Positions 35,680 through 47,584 of a stretch of 64,000 nt of DNA are shown here, one piece after another; position 1 is the first letter of the stretch, and each line of letters opens with the position of its first letter. Under the pieces are notes generated by a model. The model was not told the origin of the DNA, did no database searches, and saw nothing but the letters and a program-made list of their open reading frames with translations. Position numbers and translations under genes: made by a program. The stretch is from Plectrocnemia conspersa (Eukaryota; Arthropoda; Insecta; Trichoptera; Polycentropodidae): contig VTFK01000055.1 in NCBI GenBank assembly GCA_009617715.1, positions 1 through 64,000 on the forward strand. Direction: 5' to 3'.

Positions 35680-36290
35680 GTCCTGAGATCATTATGGGCC
35701 ACGGCCTTCTTTCAACATTTTCCTTTCCAATTAACCCACGGTTCACTTTTTTAATCACCGTCGCACAACGTATTTTCACGCCTCTTTCACTGTCCCACAA
35801 CAAACTTATTTACGACAGTATGAATCACGTAACGTTGACACGTGTCCGCTTTCGATAATGCAACGCGGCTTTGTAGTAATAACGCGGCTATCCGTTATGA
35901 TTTACGGCACTCTCGCGAAATAGGTTTAATTAAATCCAACGGAGCATATTCCGACTACCCACCCACTTGCTCCTTGTAAAAGTGCACTTGCACATGCACT
36001 TAACGTGATTTATTCGCAGTGTATGCCCGAGGGCTGCGCCATCGCTCCTGACTAATTAAACCGATCCGACTCTTCTTGCCCGGATTGTCAGGATGGCATC
36101 CTGCAATCCTGCCTCCATGTTGTGGGTCGTTCAAGTTTGGGGCATGTGCGCTTCATTAATTTTGATCTCGCTGGAAGGATGAAGAATGGCTGTGGCAGGC
36201 CGAAAGCATTATTAACAGAAACTCTGGGTTTGATTTAGCCGTGCCAGCTGACTTCGTGCGGGGCCAAGTTAGAACGCTCAACATATATCT
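35680..36290. other. Large GC-elevated noncoding island
   Basis: Non-repetitive block with GCAACGCGGC, GTATGCCCGAGGGCTGCGCC, GCCCGGATTGTCAGGATGGC and several TTAATTAAA-type sites. No open frame of note on either strand. Candidate enhancer. Confidence 0.4.
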
Positions 36291-36481
36291 ATATTTAATG
36301 CTAAATACATGTTGGATTTTCATTGCTGTCTATTTTCAATTAATAATAAAGAAAGCGTCGCGATCGAATCATTAGTAGCCTATTTTAGTAATATAATTTA
36401 GCCACGAGATATTAAAAAATGCGTAAATTAGTTTTAATACTGTAATTAAAAGTTTAAATTTGCCAAATTATATATGTTTTA

Positions 36482-37349
36482 GAGTACGCTGGGATAAGGA
36501 TGCCGGTTTGTTATTGTGTGAGTGTACATGAATATGAGAAAGAGAAGCCATGTAGCGTGTACTTCGTTGTCTCGCTTTCTCTTTTAAGGACAGTCGCTGA
36601 TTCGTCAACGCTGGTACTCGTCATTAAAGTGCAGTGTGGCACAGAAGTTCAATCTTCTCTAGTGATTTATTTTAACTAATTTTGTGTTGATATTGGTTTA
36701 ACCCAGATATGCCCACTGTCCCATGGGTAGGTCACTAAACTCGTGCCACTGTTTTTTATTTATAAATAAACTTTTAAAAGAACAAAATTTCTTAGACATA
36801 TCTGGGTTAATTGATATCAAGGCTTCAAATATAGACTGTACGTTATTCGTTCTCTTACCAGTGGATTAAAATATTTTAATTATTTTTCCATTAATCCGTA
36901 CGTTGTTGGTTTTTTACACTATTCTCTGTAAGGCTTATAAAAGTTATTATTCTTATCGTTGCGCCAATGATAATTTTTTTAATTTATTCAATGGATTCTA
37001 ATAATTTAATAGAGTCGTTGAGCCATTAAACAATCTGCGAATAATTTCTTTCCCCATTTTATATCTTTTTGCTTTTGAAGAATAGCTAAGGACTTCATTA
37101 TTTTTTTGACTAGTGAAAGATTTTGAATTTTGCAAATATTTAATTAATGACATCAATGCCTGGTTTCTTCGATTATATAATATATTTTTAATTGTCCGTT
37201 GAAATTTCCAACTTAGCTCAGATGTATGTATGTTAAATAAACATATATTTTCTTTTATAATAAAAAAATTAAATATTCTGAGCGAAATTGTTTTGAGTCA
37301 TAGTTCTCGCACACAATAACAAACCGGAATCCTTATCCCGAGCGTACTC
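36482..37349. mobile_element. TA-flanked inverted-repeat DNA element (868 bp), no transposase
   Basis: The left end GAGTACGCTGGGATAAGGAT and the inverted right end GAGTACGCTCGGGATAAGGA continue as CCGGTTTGTTATTGTGTG in both, giving terminal repeats of about 43 bp. TA flanks both sides (36480-36481, 37350-37351). The interior is AT-rich with no coding sense and contains a nested smaller element. TA duplication suggests mobilisation by a Tc1/mariner-like or other TA-specific enzyme; the family is unknown. Confidence 0.9.
36702..36806. mobile_element. piggyBac-like MITE (105 bp) flanked by TTAA
   Basis: Starts CCCAGATATG and ends CATATCTGGG, immediately flanked by TTAA at 36698-36701 and 36807-36810. 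CCC ends next to TTAA are the hallmark of piggyBac-type elements. No coding capacity. It lies within the 868-bp element. Confidence 0.85.
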
Positions 37350-37724
37350 TACAGTCTCACTCTACCATTTATGTTGCTGTAAGACATATTATATCTTACT
37401 TTTATTTGTTTTGAGTGTAAAATAATATTATTGGTTATGCAATTAACCAATTAAAATTATTGTTTATTAGGGTTTTGTTATTGTTCATTTGAGTAATCAA
37501 AGAGATAGTTTACATTACACAAGACCACGTTTCGTTTTTGATGCTCTGAATTTAATCGCGAATATCATCAGTCAGTTTTTTTTATTATTTTAATGTGAAG
37601 ATTTAGTTTTTTGCCACTGCTTTTTAATTTAATTTTTAATTTTAATTAGTTTAATAATTGATGGGACAAGTTAAATATTATTATGAAAATTTTTAAGCGT
37701 CAGTATTGATGATATTTTAGCTTG

Positions 37725-37913
37725 TTAGATTACGGTTGTTAAATAATTAATATCATCGTCGATAGTTTTAGTGTCCGTTGGGGCATAGTTCTGTCGCTTA
37801 ACAGCTATACGGGACTCGACAATACTCTTGAAACCCTTCCAATCAAAGACAATTTTATGGACAACCTCAGCCTCACCACAATGTCCCGAATATTCCGCCG
37901 CACACAGAACATA
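37725..37913 (-). pseudogene. Possible LINE linker fragment (between endonuclease and RT)
   Basis: A minus-strand open frame of about 62 codons ends at a stop at 37727-37725. It reads EVVHKIVFDWKGFKSIVESR, then APTDTKTIDDDINYLTTVI. The pattern (DWxxFKxxVE...TxxxIDxxIxxLTxxI) resembles the linker region of jockey-superfamily ORF2. It abuts, and slightly overlaps, the mariner relic in the same orientation, so one probably landed next to the other. Confidence 0.4.
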
Positions 37914-38275
37914 ATTTTATTTAGTGCATTTCGCTTATAAGAGATGCTACTTTGGGATGGACCATTGTCATTTTCGCATAATATTGTTGTAGACATTTTT
38001 TTCATCGCTCGTTACAATTCGATCCAAGAATGGATACCGATTTTGTCTGGCGAAAAGTGGCGAGGATCCACATATAGTAAATGCTTCGGCGACAAATCAT
38101 GCGGTACCAAAAAAAAAACTTGGACACCATACCCAGTCTATGGAGATGTTGAATAATATTTGATTATTTATTATTAAACCTCTCTAAAATTTCTCTTGAA
38201 GTTAGTCGAGTTCTGCATTCACCACAGCCTATAGATCCTCGTATTGAATTTCAATTCCGCGGGTAGATTCTCAAG
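37880..38275 (-). pseudogene. mariner transposase relic, N-terminal and first catalytic block
   Basis: The minus strand encodes RLTSREILERFNNKFNIIQH, then LHRLGMVSK (second helix-turn-helix). After a small frameshift it reads WVPHDLSPKHLL, the classic linker WVPHxL, then LDRIVTSDEK, the first catalytic Asp block. KIMFCV near 37890 corresponds to KVMLCVWWD. The order matches the mariner family. Frameshifts and stops make it inactive. It is a different copy from 35040-35520. Confidence 0.85.
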
Positions 38276-39754
38276 CATATAATGTCATAAATGAATTTTA
38301 TTCCAGTCCATTGCTAATTTTTTTGGAGTCGTTTTACCAAATCAGGTAACTTAACAAAAAATAAACGGTCATATACAAAATTATGAAAACAAATCGAGAA
38401 TAAATGCCGAAATTTTAAAAATCACTCATATTTCTGAATTAATGTAATGTAGCTGTAGACCTTCTATATAGAAAAAAAAATATTGATTTTTTCATATATT
38501 TTTTAAATCGATACAAATAATTTTTAATTTCAAGTCTGTTAAAAACAGAGTCGTAGTCGGAGTCATAAAGAATCGACCAATCCCGACTCATTTTTATAAT
38601 TTTCTTTCGCTAAAGAGCGTTTATTTTCCGCGCTTAAAATAATTAAATCTGATATAAGAGCTCTCTCTAAACGCTGACTTATTAGAAGCAGTTCTTTTTT
38701 TAAGATCTAATGCAGTTTAAATAATGGATGGAAGAGATTAAATTTTAGATTTAAGATTAGATTTAGTCGACCTGGCAAAATAAAACCAATTAAACAAGCT
38801 TTTTCCCTTGCGAGTTTAATTATTAAATTTGTTATGATTATTTGTTTTTAAGTATCGTTTTATTTAACTTTTTTATTAAATTTAATTTTTATACTTACTT
38901 TTTTTTTATTATAAATATATCATTATAATAAGTAAATAAAGATTAACTAGGTAGATGATCTTTTGAAATCCTTAATTTTATTTTATAATGTGAAAAATTT
39001 TGACATTATTTTTATTGCTATCAATTATATTCTAGTAAAAAACAATTTTATTAAAGTTATTAAAATCGGAGTCTGGAAAATTATAATTATTAAAATCAAG
39101 GTCTGGAAAATATGATGGATGACAATTAGTTTTAGCAGCGTTGTGTGACATGTAGTCAAGTGTTTTCTTGGTGGAGAATTGTCCAGATTTATTGACAATC
39201 TTAATCGCTAACTTCCTCGTCATTTCGTTTAAATTGTTGCAGAAAACATCTGTTTTAATTCGCTATGAAAACAGTGGTTTTGGTGCTTAATCGGTTTCAC
39301 TTTGTGCCAAACAATTACGATTTCCACAAATAATTATTTTTTTATGATAAACATTCTATGTTAAAATGGTTCTACTATATGACATGACAGAAAAGCAAGT
39401 TTCTATCGTTGATTTCATGCGGTACCCATCTATCCAGATTCTTGATCTTGACAATTATTTAATACTGTTAAAATAGTAATACTAAACTTTCACAGCACAG
39501 CTTTCACAGCACAGAAATTTTGAACTGTTTGCGTTGCATTGGTTTCACGATGTTGCACATATATGATTTTTTATTTAATATTTAAAGAAAGGTTATAACA
39601 AACCAAAACATACAATAAAATTATAGTACATATAATGTACATTTACAATAAAATGTATGTACATTTACAATAAAAGGGAAATGTGTGACATTTTATTTAT
39701 TATGTATAATAATTTAATAATTAAAATAATATATCTATTATTATTTTATCTCAC
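38276..39754. other. AT-rich DNA with a two-copy tandem repeat
   Basis: TTATTAAAATCRRRGTCTGG is repeated in tandem (unit about 32 bp) at 39053-39112. A 63-codon minus frame spanning it (39223-39032) shows the repeat as PDLDFNNYNF/PDSDFNNFNK but no family motif. The rest is featureless. Confidence 0.45.
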
Positions 39755-39960
39755 TGAGATCTTCAACCCTGATTGCGAGATAATCTCCAAAAGTTGTTGT
39801 GGTCAAACGCCGCGAGTGGTCCACTGCCTCTCTGCGGGATGTCGGGCAAGAGATGCTGCGTGGTATTGCGAATCGCGAATGTCCTCGCTGTGCGATTAAT
39901 TATTATGGCTGTAACATTGTTGGTGGTTGGCGATGAAAGTCGTTCTCTATATTTCATATA
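39755..39960. other. GC-elevated noncoding island
   Basis: About 200 bp, non-repetitive (GTCAAACGCCGCGAGTGG, CGGGATGTCGGGCAAGAG). Overlapping frames on both strands lack motifs. Confidence 0.35.
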
Positions 39961-41559
39961 TTTTCGACCATTATAATTGCAATTAATAAATAATAATAAT
40001 ATATTTTTTTTATATGTCTGAGAGCCGCAATTGCAGCGAGTCAAAATTATAAAAATATATTAGTGAATCTGTTTTTAATGTCATGCTTAAAGTATAAAAC
40101 AAGTTAGTCGGCAATCACATGAAAAGTCTTATTATAGACTTTCTTACATTTATATTAATTGATATGTCAACTCTAGACACGCGCCTAACAAAACTAGGTG
40201 TAGTTTGAAAAGTTGTTTCCACTTAATTAGGTGACTCTCATATGGGATTATAAAATTCTTGAGCAAGTTTAAGTTCGACTGTCTGTTTAATTTCTAAATT
40301 CCTATGACTAAAAACGCACTTTATAATGGCTCGTTAGCCATTCGATATCACTCATTGTAGAATGGTTGTGATTATAGTTATGTTTATTCGACGGCAATAC
40401 TGCTTGAGTGTTTAATAAATTTTTAATCAATCTTATTAAAATAAGATAAGAATTAAAAAAAAAATATAACAATAAAACAACCAACTTTATTACTTAGTTA
40501 AAGTAAAACTATTAAATTTTAATACATAACTGTAAGAAAATGTTGTTGGACATGACAACATGGTTTGTAAATCATAAATGTTAACTTCGCTGATAAAGCT
40601 TTATTCTCACCTTTCTCAATTTTAATCATATTTAACTTGTAGTTGAGTATTTTCACCTCAACTTTCATTTGAAAGCGACAAAGATTGCATTTATGTTTTG
40701 ACTAACAGGTGCTATAAAATCTAAGTAATACGGCTCTTTTACTTCCAAGTGTATAATTTAATTTAATTTAAAATTATTATAATTTGAAATTCTAAGTTTT
40801 TTGTTACGAATTAATCACAGGTAAATTAAAATCATATAATTCAGTAAACAACACAAAAACAATTAATCATCTCTTTCACAAGATCAGTTCATTACAAAGC
40901 TTTTAAATTGCATATATTTGAAACACATTATCATTGTATACTCATATTTAATTGCGTACTTGAACCAAAATAATGTGAACGGCTCTTATCTGATTAAGTG
41001 TAGAGAGAAAAGAAGAAAAAAAAAGTATTAAGTCATTCGGCGTGTCTTAATTGTGTTATGTTCGCGTTTGGAAACTAGTTAGAAAACGCGGCTTGAATTA
41101 AACTTAATTATATCTTCAATTTCACATGTCTAATTATACACGCTGTGTGTAAGAAAAAAAAGTAATATAATCTACTTAGACAATTAGACGTTTCTATAGA
41201 GATAATGACACGGTTGAACGATTTCGTCGCGTATAACTCGTTTTTGATATAATAATAAAAAATGATCGCTCGGTTAAACGGCGGTTAAAATTAACTGTGC
41301 AATAGATCGGATTAGATGTACGTATAAATGTGTTTACACCATAAGAATAACATATATTTTAATTAAATACAATTAAAAACCTTGTGGCATATTTTCTTGT
41401 TGAACAACAAAGCAAACTATAGTCAAGGATATTGAAAGGTTAATTTAAAATATGATATAATCAATATATATATAATAATGGTTATGGTGTTGTATTAATT
41501 AAAATATTAATAATAAATTTCTTTAGACCTTGATCGATTGAGAGTTAAATGTCGATTAA
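39961..41559. other. Long AT-rich stretch, nothing recognised
   Basis: No element ends, no coding frame with a motif. Slightly higher GC near 41200-41300. Confidence 0.5.
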
Positions 41560-42140
41560 GTAACGTGACATTGCGTTTGTTCTCGCTTAACATTATCTCG
41601 GCATATCTATGATATTCTTAAAGTGCAATTATACGACTCAGTCTCCGGTACAGCCGTCAGAAAAAAATCTAGACAATATTTAATTAAGCGTATGGAAAAT
41701 ATCGCAAACACGACAAGCGCGTACTAATTGGACGCCATTGAAACGGACGTTCGTTAATAAATCGCTTGTTAATAAAGTAGATAGACGGATGATGAACAGT
41801 GGAGGAGGAAGAAGAAGAAAAATATGCACAATTATTTATGTTCAGAAGACCACACGCGGTGGCCTCAACCAGAATGGACGTTACAGGTATGGTCATAATT
41901 GAAGTTCGTGACCGACATTGTTCGCGCTAACGATTCAAATTGGTGGACGAGAGTAATTTATTGGCGTTTCGACAGGAAGCGTGCGTATGCACCGCTGCCA
42001 AAACGGCTTTATGCCTTAATGATTTTGGCGTGTCTTTTAAAACGAATTCAATCAAACGTCATTACTCAATCAGAAGTCGGTCCAATGATAAACATATGCA
42101 TCTTCAATTACATCAATGGCTTTCAAACTGAGTGCCGCTA
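41560..42140. other. GC-elevated noncoding island sharing a 17-mer with 45.9 kb
   Basis: Non-repetitive block containing CAGAAGACCACACGCGG (41843-41859), found again at 45902-45918. ACCACA is the Runt-type core. Frames of 80 and 63 codons overlap in different phases without motifs. Confidence 0.4.
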
Positions 42141-42564
42141 GATAATGAGGCTAAGATATATTATACAAAAGATTCTGACTGCGCCGAAATCAGAAAGAAA
42201 AGCAAATATGAATTTTAATTACATTCTTATGATTGATTACGATACATAGTACGCATTTAATTCATTTGTATTTAAGCTTAATTACAATATTTTTTTAAAG
42301 TGAAATTTTCTGCATATATTTATTGCTTAAGCATGTTTAGTTCATTTTATTATTCTCAATGCGTAACTAAATATTTATATCCCATCAAGATTCATATGTA
42401 AAGTTATGCGCTGACTTCAAATTTATTAACTATGATAACAACATTAACTATTACTATATATATATATATTCTCAAAAACTGATCGCTAAAAATAGGATAA
42501 TCTAGTCTGTTTTTCTAACTCTTATACATAATAAATAATGATTATTATAAAATATACTTTTTAT
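42141..42564. other. AT-rich DNA, nothing recognised
   Basis: A short TA run lies near 42455. No other feature. Confidence 0.5.
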
Positions 42565-42640
42565 CAATCATTACAGATTAGGTTTTCCCAGGTTTTCCTA
42601 TTCTCGCGGATAATTATCGCATAAAATAGTTATTATTCTC
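42565..42640 (+). repeat. LINE-B 3' tail fragment
   Basis: ATTACAGATTAGGTTTTCCC, then TTTTCCTATTCTCGCGGATA and ATTATCGCA match 27335-27386 (ATTACAGATTAGTTTT...CTCACGGATAACTATCG). Here the sequence is not interrupted, so it shows the 3' end before the hAT insertion at 27.39 kb. Confidence 0.65.
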
Positions 42641-42871
42641 AATTATTTGTAATTTTTAAATATTCGAATATTAAATAAAAAAATATTTGAGCTTATCGGT
42701 ATTAATTTATTGAACCAATTAGTGCAAAAAATCAATTAATTGCCTGTAAAATATTATTTAAATAAAAAAAATGTTCAATAAAAATAATTATATTAAAGCA
42801 TTAATTACTGTGCTGCTGTTCAAAATACTGATCAGTAAGAGCATCAACAGCAAATTTACAGCATAAATAGG

Positions 42872-42965
42872 AGTGCCGCTTTTATTGCCTTCTATGTATA
42901 TAATTTGTGACTGTGTCGGTAATATAATAAGGCGAATAAAGGTTCACTCATTTTGGAGCGGCACT
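42872..42965. repeat. Small inverted-repeat element
   Basis: Arms AGTGCCGCT (42872-42880) and AGCGGCACT (42957-42965), with weaker internal arms (TTTATTGCCTT and AAGGCGAATAAA). A 94-bp MITE-like unit without an obvious target duplication. Confidence 0.5.
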
Positions 42966-43517
42966 AGTCACTCGGGTATATTAAAATAATTTATATATTC
43001 GAGATAGTATAAATAAATATTTTACGAATATTTGATCAATTATTCGAATATTCATATAGTTGAAAATTGGGCGAATATTTTTTTCTTTGGTTCTTAACCC
43101 TTTGAGTAGTGAATTCATTTATACACATTTGTTACGCTTGGGAGTGGGTTAATTTTATGTATATTTTCATTTATTATCTTATATTGCATTTATAGTAAAT
43201 TTATAGAAAAAAAATCAATGATTTGCCACGTTTTATTGCTTTGATGTTTGAAAAAAAATATTTTAACGCTTTCATATTATTCATTTTCGATACTTTATTT
43301 TACATATTTTTTATACAATATAATATTCGGTTTTTGTGGATTTTTTTGTATAAATTCAGAGGCTCTCAATATATTTTATAAAATGATATAAAATATTTTT
43401 TGTCATGCTCACTTATTTCGTGCTCTTTAATATACTGGTATTATTTTCTAATAAAATGATTTATAATAAATCAAATTAAAAAAAAAACTTTATGAAAATA
43501 AAGTTTTTATTTTTTAC
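42966..43517. other. AT-rich DNA, nothing recognised
   Basis: A short hairpin (AACTTTAT/ATAAAGTT) lies just before the 5' truncation of LINE-A. Confidence 0.5.
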
Positions 43518-44940
43518 AGGCCAATAGCTTTGATCTCATCACCTGCAAAATTATTTGAAATTATTTTGCATAAATACATTTTTAATCATTGCAGGTGTAT
43601 GCTTCTCGACCAACAACATGGTTTCCGTAAATCTCGATCCACTGTCACTAATCTAATGGTTTTGTCTAACTATGTTTCAAAATCATTGGACTCTGGTGTA
43701 CAAGTGGACGTCGTATACACAGATTTTGAAAAAGCATTTGATAAAGTTAACCATGCTTTACTTGTAAAAAAGTTATCTAATTTCGGGTTTTCTGAAGATC
43801 TCATAAATCTATTCTCAAATTACTTGACCAATAGATATCAATTCGTCAGGATTCAGAACGATATAAGACCCCTACTGGAGTACCTCAAGGATTCAATTTG
43901 GGTCCATTGTTGTTTTTATTGTTCATTAATGACATAGAAACAGCAATAGAGCATTCAGATTTTTTATTATATGTAGATGACTTGAAAATTTACAAGAAAA
44001 TGCATTCGATTTCTGATTCCCTCGACCTACAGGAGGATCTCAACTCTATATGGAAATGGGCTTGCTATAACCAATTGCCTTTCAGTGTAAAGAAATGTCT
44101 CACAATTTCATTTTCAAGGTCGTTAACGCCGGCAAAATATTCATACCATCTAGGCGGATATTTTCTGGAAAGGTTTTCTTCAACTAAGGATTTAGGAGTG
44201 ACTTTCGAAGACGTTGGAAATTTAGCCAGCACATTGCAGAGACTCATAGCAAATCCTTAAAAATGCTCGGTTTTATCTTGAGAAATGCGCGTTACTTCAG
44301 GAATACTTGCACTCTTTATGATACTCTAGTCCGCAGCATACTAGAAACTAGCTCCATCATTTGGATCCCAGGCGTAATGAATCAATGTAATGAATTGAAG
44401 CTGGAAAAAGTACAACGTAAATTTCTTCGATATTTATACTTGAAGGAATACGGGTATTATCCGTTCTTGTTTCCCAGTGCTTTTATTTTGAGAGCCCTGG
44501 GATACGTTTCTTTGTCGACTCGCAGAAGTGTTTATGTAATTAAACAGTTCTGGAAATTGCTCAAGGGCATCGTAGACAATCCTTCAGTGCTCGAGCAGCT
44601 TCAAATGTGGGCTCCTGAAGGTGGTTATAGTTCTCGGTCGCGTCCACTATTCTTGCCTGTTAAGTCTAGAACTGGAGCACTTGCCAACTCGTCTCTGGCC
44701 AAGGCTATTTATCTGCTCAATTCTGTCCATAGTAATATTGACATTTTCTCTTGCACATATGGAGTTTTGGTTCAGTTCGTATGGGACAATGCACACCTGT
44801 TGAGGTGATTTGTGTCTGTTGTTTTGTCTTGTTTATATTTGTATGTATTATGATGTATTAGTACTTTTGACTATCGTGACGCATTAGGTTTGCCTGTCAG
44901 GTCACGATGGTTATGATTTTAATAAATAAATAAATAAATA
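43518..44940 (+). pseudogene. LINE-A: longest copy, RT and C-terminus, 5' truncated
   Basis: Jockey-superfamily ORF2, beginning inside the RT domain at RPIALIS. It continues with QQHGFRKSRSTVTNL, VVYTDFEKAFDKVNHALL (motif A) and, after a frameshift near 43870, TGVPQGFNLGPLLF then LLYVDDLKIY (catalytic YxDD with Val in place of Ala). Another frameshift near 44215 leads to the long C-terminal frame (44263-44808) ending WDNAHLLR. The 3' UTR carries a stem-loop with 8-bp arms (ATCGTGAC 44873-44880; GTCACGAT 44901-44908), then a (TAAA)n tail. Only two frameshifts: the youngest LINE here. Endonuclease and ORF1 are absent through 5' truncation. Confidence 0.95.
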
Positions 44941-44948
44941 TGTAAATA

Positions 44949-45018
44949 TTTTGGGTACCTTAAAATAGTGAAATATCGATCGCCGTACATGTACGGCGAT
45001 ACCGCTCAAAAGTTTAAT
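44949..45018. repeat. Dispersed repeat R-GTAC, copy 2
   Basis: TTTTGGGTACCT, the perfect palindrome CGCCGTACATGTACGGCG and ATACCGCTCAA parallel 955-1026. Confidence 0.6.
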
Positions 45019-45044
45019 CGAATATTCGATTTAGAACTCTCATT

Positions 45045-45140
45045 TCAGTCCATTGTCTAACCACATAATAGTTGTTGATTGTGTTTATCTTGTTGTAACA
45101 CATTTATAATGCAAAATTCACAATAAATAAATTTTTAAAA
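45045..45140. repeat. Dispersed repeat pair (with 28165-28300)
   Basis: GTTGATTGTGTTTATCTTGT then TGTAACACATT and CACAATAAATAAA match the 28.2-kb copy. Confidence 0.45.
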
Positions 45141-45819
45141 TATTTTTAAATATGAATAAAAAAGAAAATAATATAATATATAAAATACGCGTGATCATCA
45201 AATTTTAATAAAATTGTTTTTTAGTAATTTTCCATTCATAATTGACACAATTTTTAAATTTTAAGATAATTGTTTTTCTCATTATTTAAAAAAAATAAAT
45301 GTGGCAGTAAGACAATAATTTTTCCGTTTCCTTACACGTACCTATGCATCCCTCCTGGTGAACAACCAATCACAATGCTCACATGTTGAACATTGAACGT
45401 TATTGTGTTTGTTCATTGACCGTAGACTTGTGTGCTTTTTCATATAATAATATGCATAACATGTTAACTTCACTTTTATATGGAAATCAAATATGTAGTT
45501 TTTGGTTAGAAAGTGTTAAAATAGTGTTTTTTTACGCATGATTTTATTATTATTAAAAACAAATTTAGGGAAAAAAATGAGACGCCAAACTGAAATCATT
45601 GTCATTTATATTATTATACATATATAAACTAGTATTACAGTTTAATAGCAATATATGTCACAATGCACATCTTAGACCGATTGATCTGTGAGATTAAGAA
45701 AATCTATTTTTATTTGGTTGATATAAAATTCATTTTAAAGTAATATAACTTATAATTAACAACCATGTCATGGTTTTGGAATAAATAATTGCTTTTGGAA
45801 GCTCTTCATAAAATGGATC
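45141..45819. other. AT-rich DNA, nothing recognised
   Basis: No feature supported. Confidence 0.5.
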
Positions 45820-46160
45820 ACAGTCACACGTCTCTACAGGTGTACTCAAAGGATGTTTTTATTCAACATCAAAGGACATGGCGTGTCATTCGTTGACTTC
45901 GCAGAAGACCACACGCGGCCAGGACATGACGAGAAGACAGCGAAAAGCCAAACCGTGACCGCGCCTACGTTCAGACATAAAACCGGACAATTTACAGAAG
46001 CTTTCCTGTGTGATGTTGTGCTACAGAAGCGGCGGAACTTTTGATGCGTTCGTAAAACTGAGCTGTTTATGTATGTAACGTAGCTTGAATGGCAAACAGA
46101 TCAAACGGCGGACGTATACTGTTTAATGGGTTGTTTTAATGTTTTAATGTGAAGCGCTGC
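45820..46160. other. GC-elevated noncoding island sharing a 17-mer with 41.8 kb
   Basis: Contains CAGAAGACCACACGCGG at 45902-45918. A 63-codon frame (45853-46044) has no motif. Candidate regulatory element. Confidence 0.4.
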
Positions 46161-46489
46161 ATCAGCAACAGTGCGCATTCACCCTATTTTTTTTTTTAAA
46201 TAATTCAGAACTATGACAATGGAGATAAGCTATGGAGTTAAACCCATGTTTTAGATACACAAATAAAACATATAGTCTCTGTTATATGATGTGTATGTAA
46301 TAAACACATACAATTTTAAAATAAGCTCTTGATGTATCACTTTTAACTTATGCATTGCCCGACATTTATCAATATTTTCCAACATCACAACACATAAACA
46401 GTAATAGTATCGCACACACGATGAAGTCATTAATCCATCGTATTTTTTTATGCAATCATCATATTCATCCAAGTGTCCATTAATGCCGT
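46161..46489. other. AT-rich DNA
   Basis: An 89-codon minus frame (46520-46251) has no motif. Confidence 0.4.
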
Positions 46490-46770
46490 GATGACTCCAC
46501 TCCACTCCGACTCCCAACAATGCCTAGGTTTAATAATGTAATTACGGAGGCACGGCACGTAGAGCTGATTAGCCATATATTATCAAGTCGCGGCTCATAT
46601 TCGACATTAATTAATGCCCATTGTTCCGAGGCAACAATTCGCAATTTAAGAAAGCGTCTTTTACGTGTCATCATCATCGCACATCGTATGAACAATCGTC
46701 AGATTTCTTGCTGGCAATCACACACACACGGATTGTAGGTACACTTTGGAGCTCTTAATTAATCCGAGAG
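46490..46770. other. GC-elevated noncoding island
   Basis: Contains ACATTAATTAATGCCCATTG, combining a homeodomain palindrome with a Sox-like CCATTGTTCC, plus GTAATTACGG. Open on both strands without motifs. Candidate enhancer. Confidence 0.4.
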
Positions 46771-47377
46771 CGCTATCTTTTTAGAACCGGTCGATAGGAA
46801 AAACGATTAGGTCGAGATATATGTGTGTATGGTATAGTTATATGTGGTGGTTATTATCTGTACGTTGAGTCTTGAGACGACCATTGTGCTAAACATATGG
46901 GAGTTCTCATGTCAATTTGAAATATTAAATGAATCGGTGGCATAGTGGAAAAAAGTTGTTAATTGTGACGTTGATGTTATATCGATTGTTATGTTGAGCT
47001 ATATAAAAGCTATTAAATATTAATTAAATGTAGTTTCTCTCTTTGTATTTAGAATTACACATGTCGCATCTAAATACTGATACTTTTGCAATGAAACTGA
47101 TCTAAGATTACTTGCATTGCGTTTTTGTTAAATCGCGCATCTAAGCTTGTTTTTAATGTAATAATATAGTTATTATTATCATGTCTCGTTTTCATATCAA
47201 AGTCTTTGTGCTTATACATATATGTTGGTGGTTAATTCAGTGACTACTACCTGAAATATTTGGTTTTTAATGATTAAAATTGAATCAGGTATTAGTCAGT
47301 GACTAGTAACTAAAATATTTGAGTTTGGATGATTCAAATTAAATCCTAAATTACGATCGACTATCACATATTTAAGA
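46771..47377. other. AT-rich DNA with a short direct repeat
   Basis: TAYTRGTCAGTGACTA...TAAAATATTTG-like strings occur near 47238 and 47290 in diverged form. No gene seen. Confidence 0.4.
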
Positions 47378-47582
47378 ACGGAATAGCGTAGTCCGTAACG
47401 TCTCAGACTAGTAACTGTGAGGTTGCGAGTTCGAGACCCGGCAGCGGCACTCGAATTTTTATTTATAAAAAAACGGCTATTATTAAAGTGACATCTATTG
47501 ATTATAAATTGTATAGCACATAATAATTTATAATCAATAATATAGATGTCACTGATTCCCAGACTTTCAGTCTTGTGGTTAA
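47378..47582 (+). mobile_element. tRNA-derived SINE, copy 1 (tail missing)
   Basis: Pol III box A (TAGCGTAGTCCG, 47384-47395) and box B (AGTTCGAGACCCG, 47428-47440), followed by GGCAGCGGCACTC, match the SINE at 63.7 kb. The body contains a long hairpin (47487-47510 pairs with 47525-47553, apart from one 5-nt bulge). The 3' end stops where a mariner-like terminus starts at a TA (47583-47584), so the LINE-type tail is absent. Confidence 0.85.
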
Positions 47583-47584
47583 TA

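Noticed and set aside
39032..39223. 63-codon minus frame with an internal repeat
   Set aside because: The internal repeat reflects a two-copy DNA tandem; no family and no splice context.
47384..47440. Possible functional tRNA gene
   Set aside because: Box A and box B are present but no cloverleaf with acceptor stem and anticodon arm could be formed; the same sequence recurs at 63.7 kb as a SINE head.
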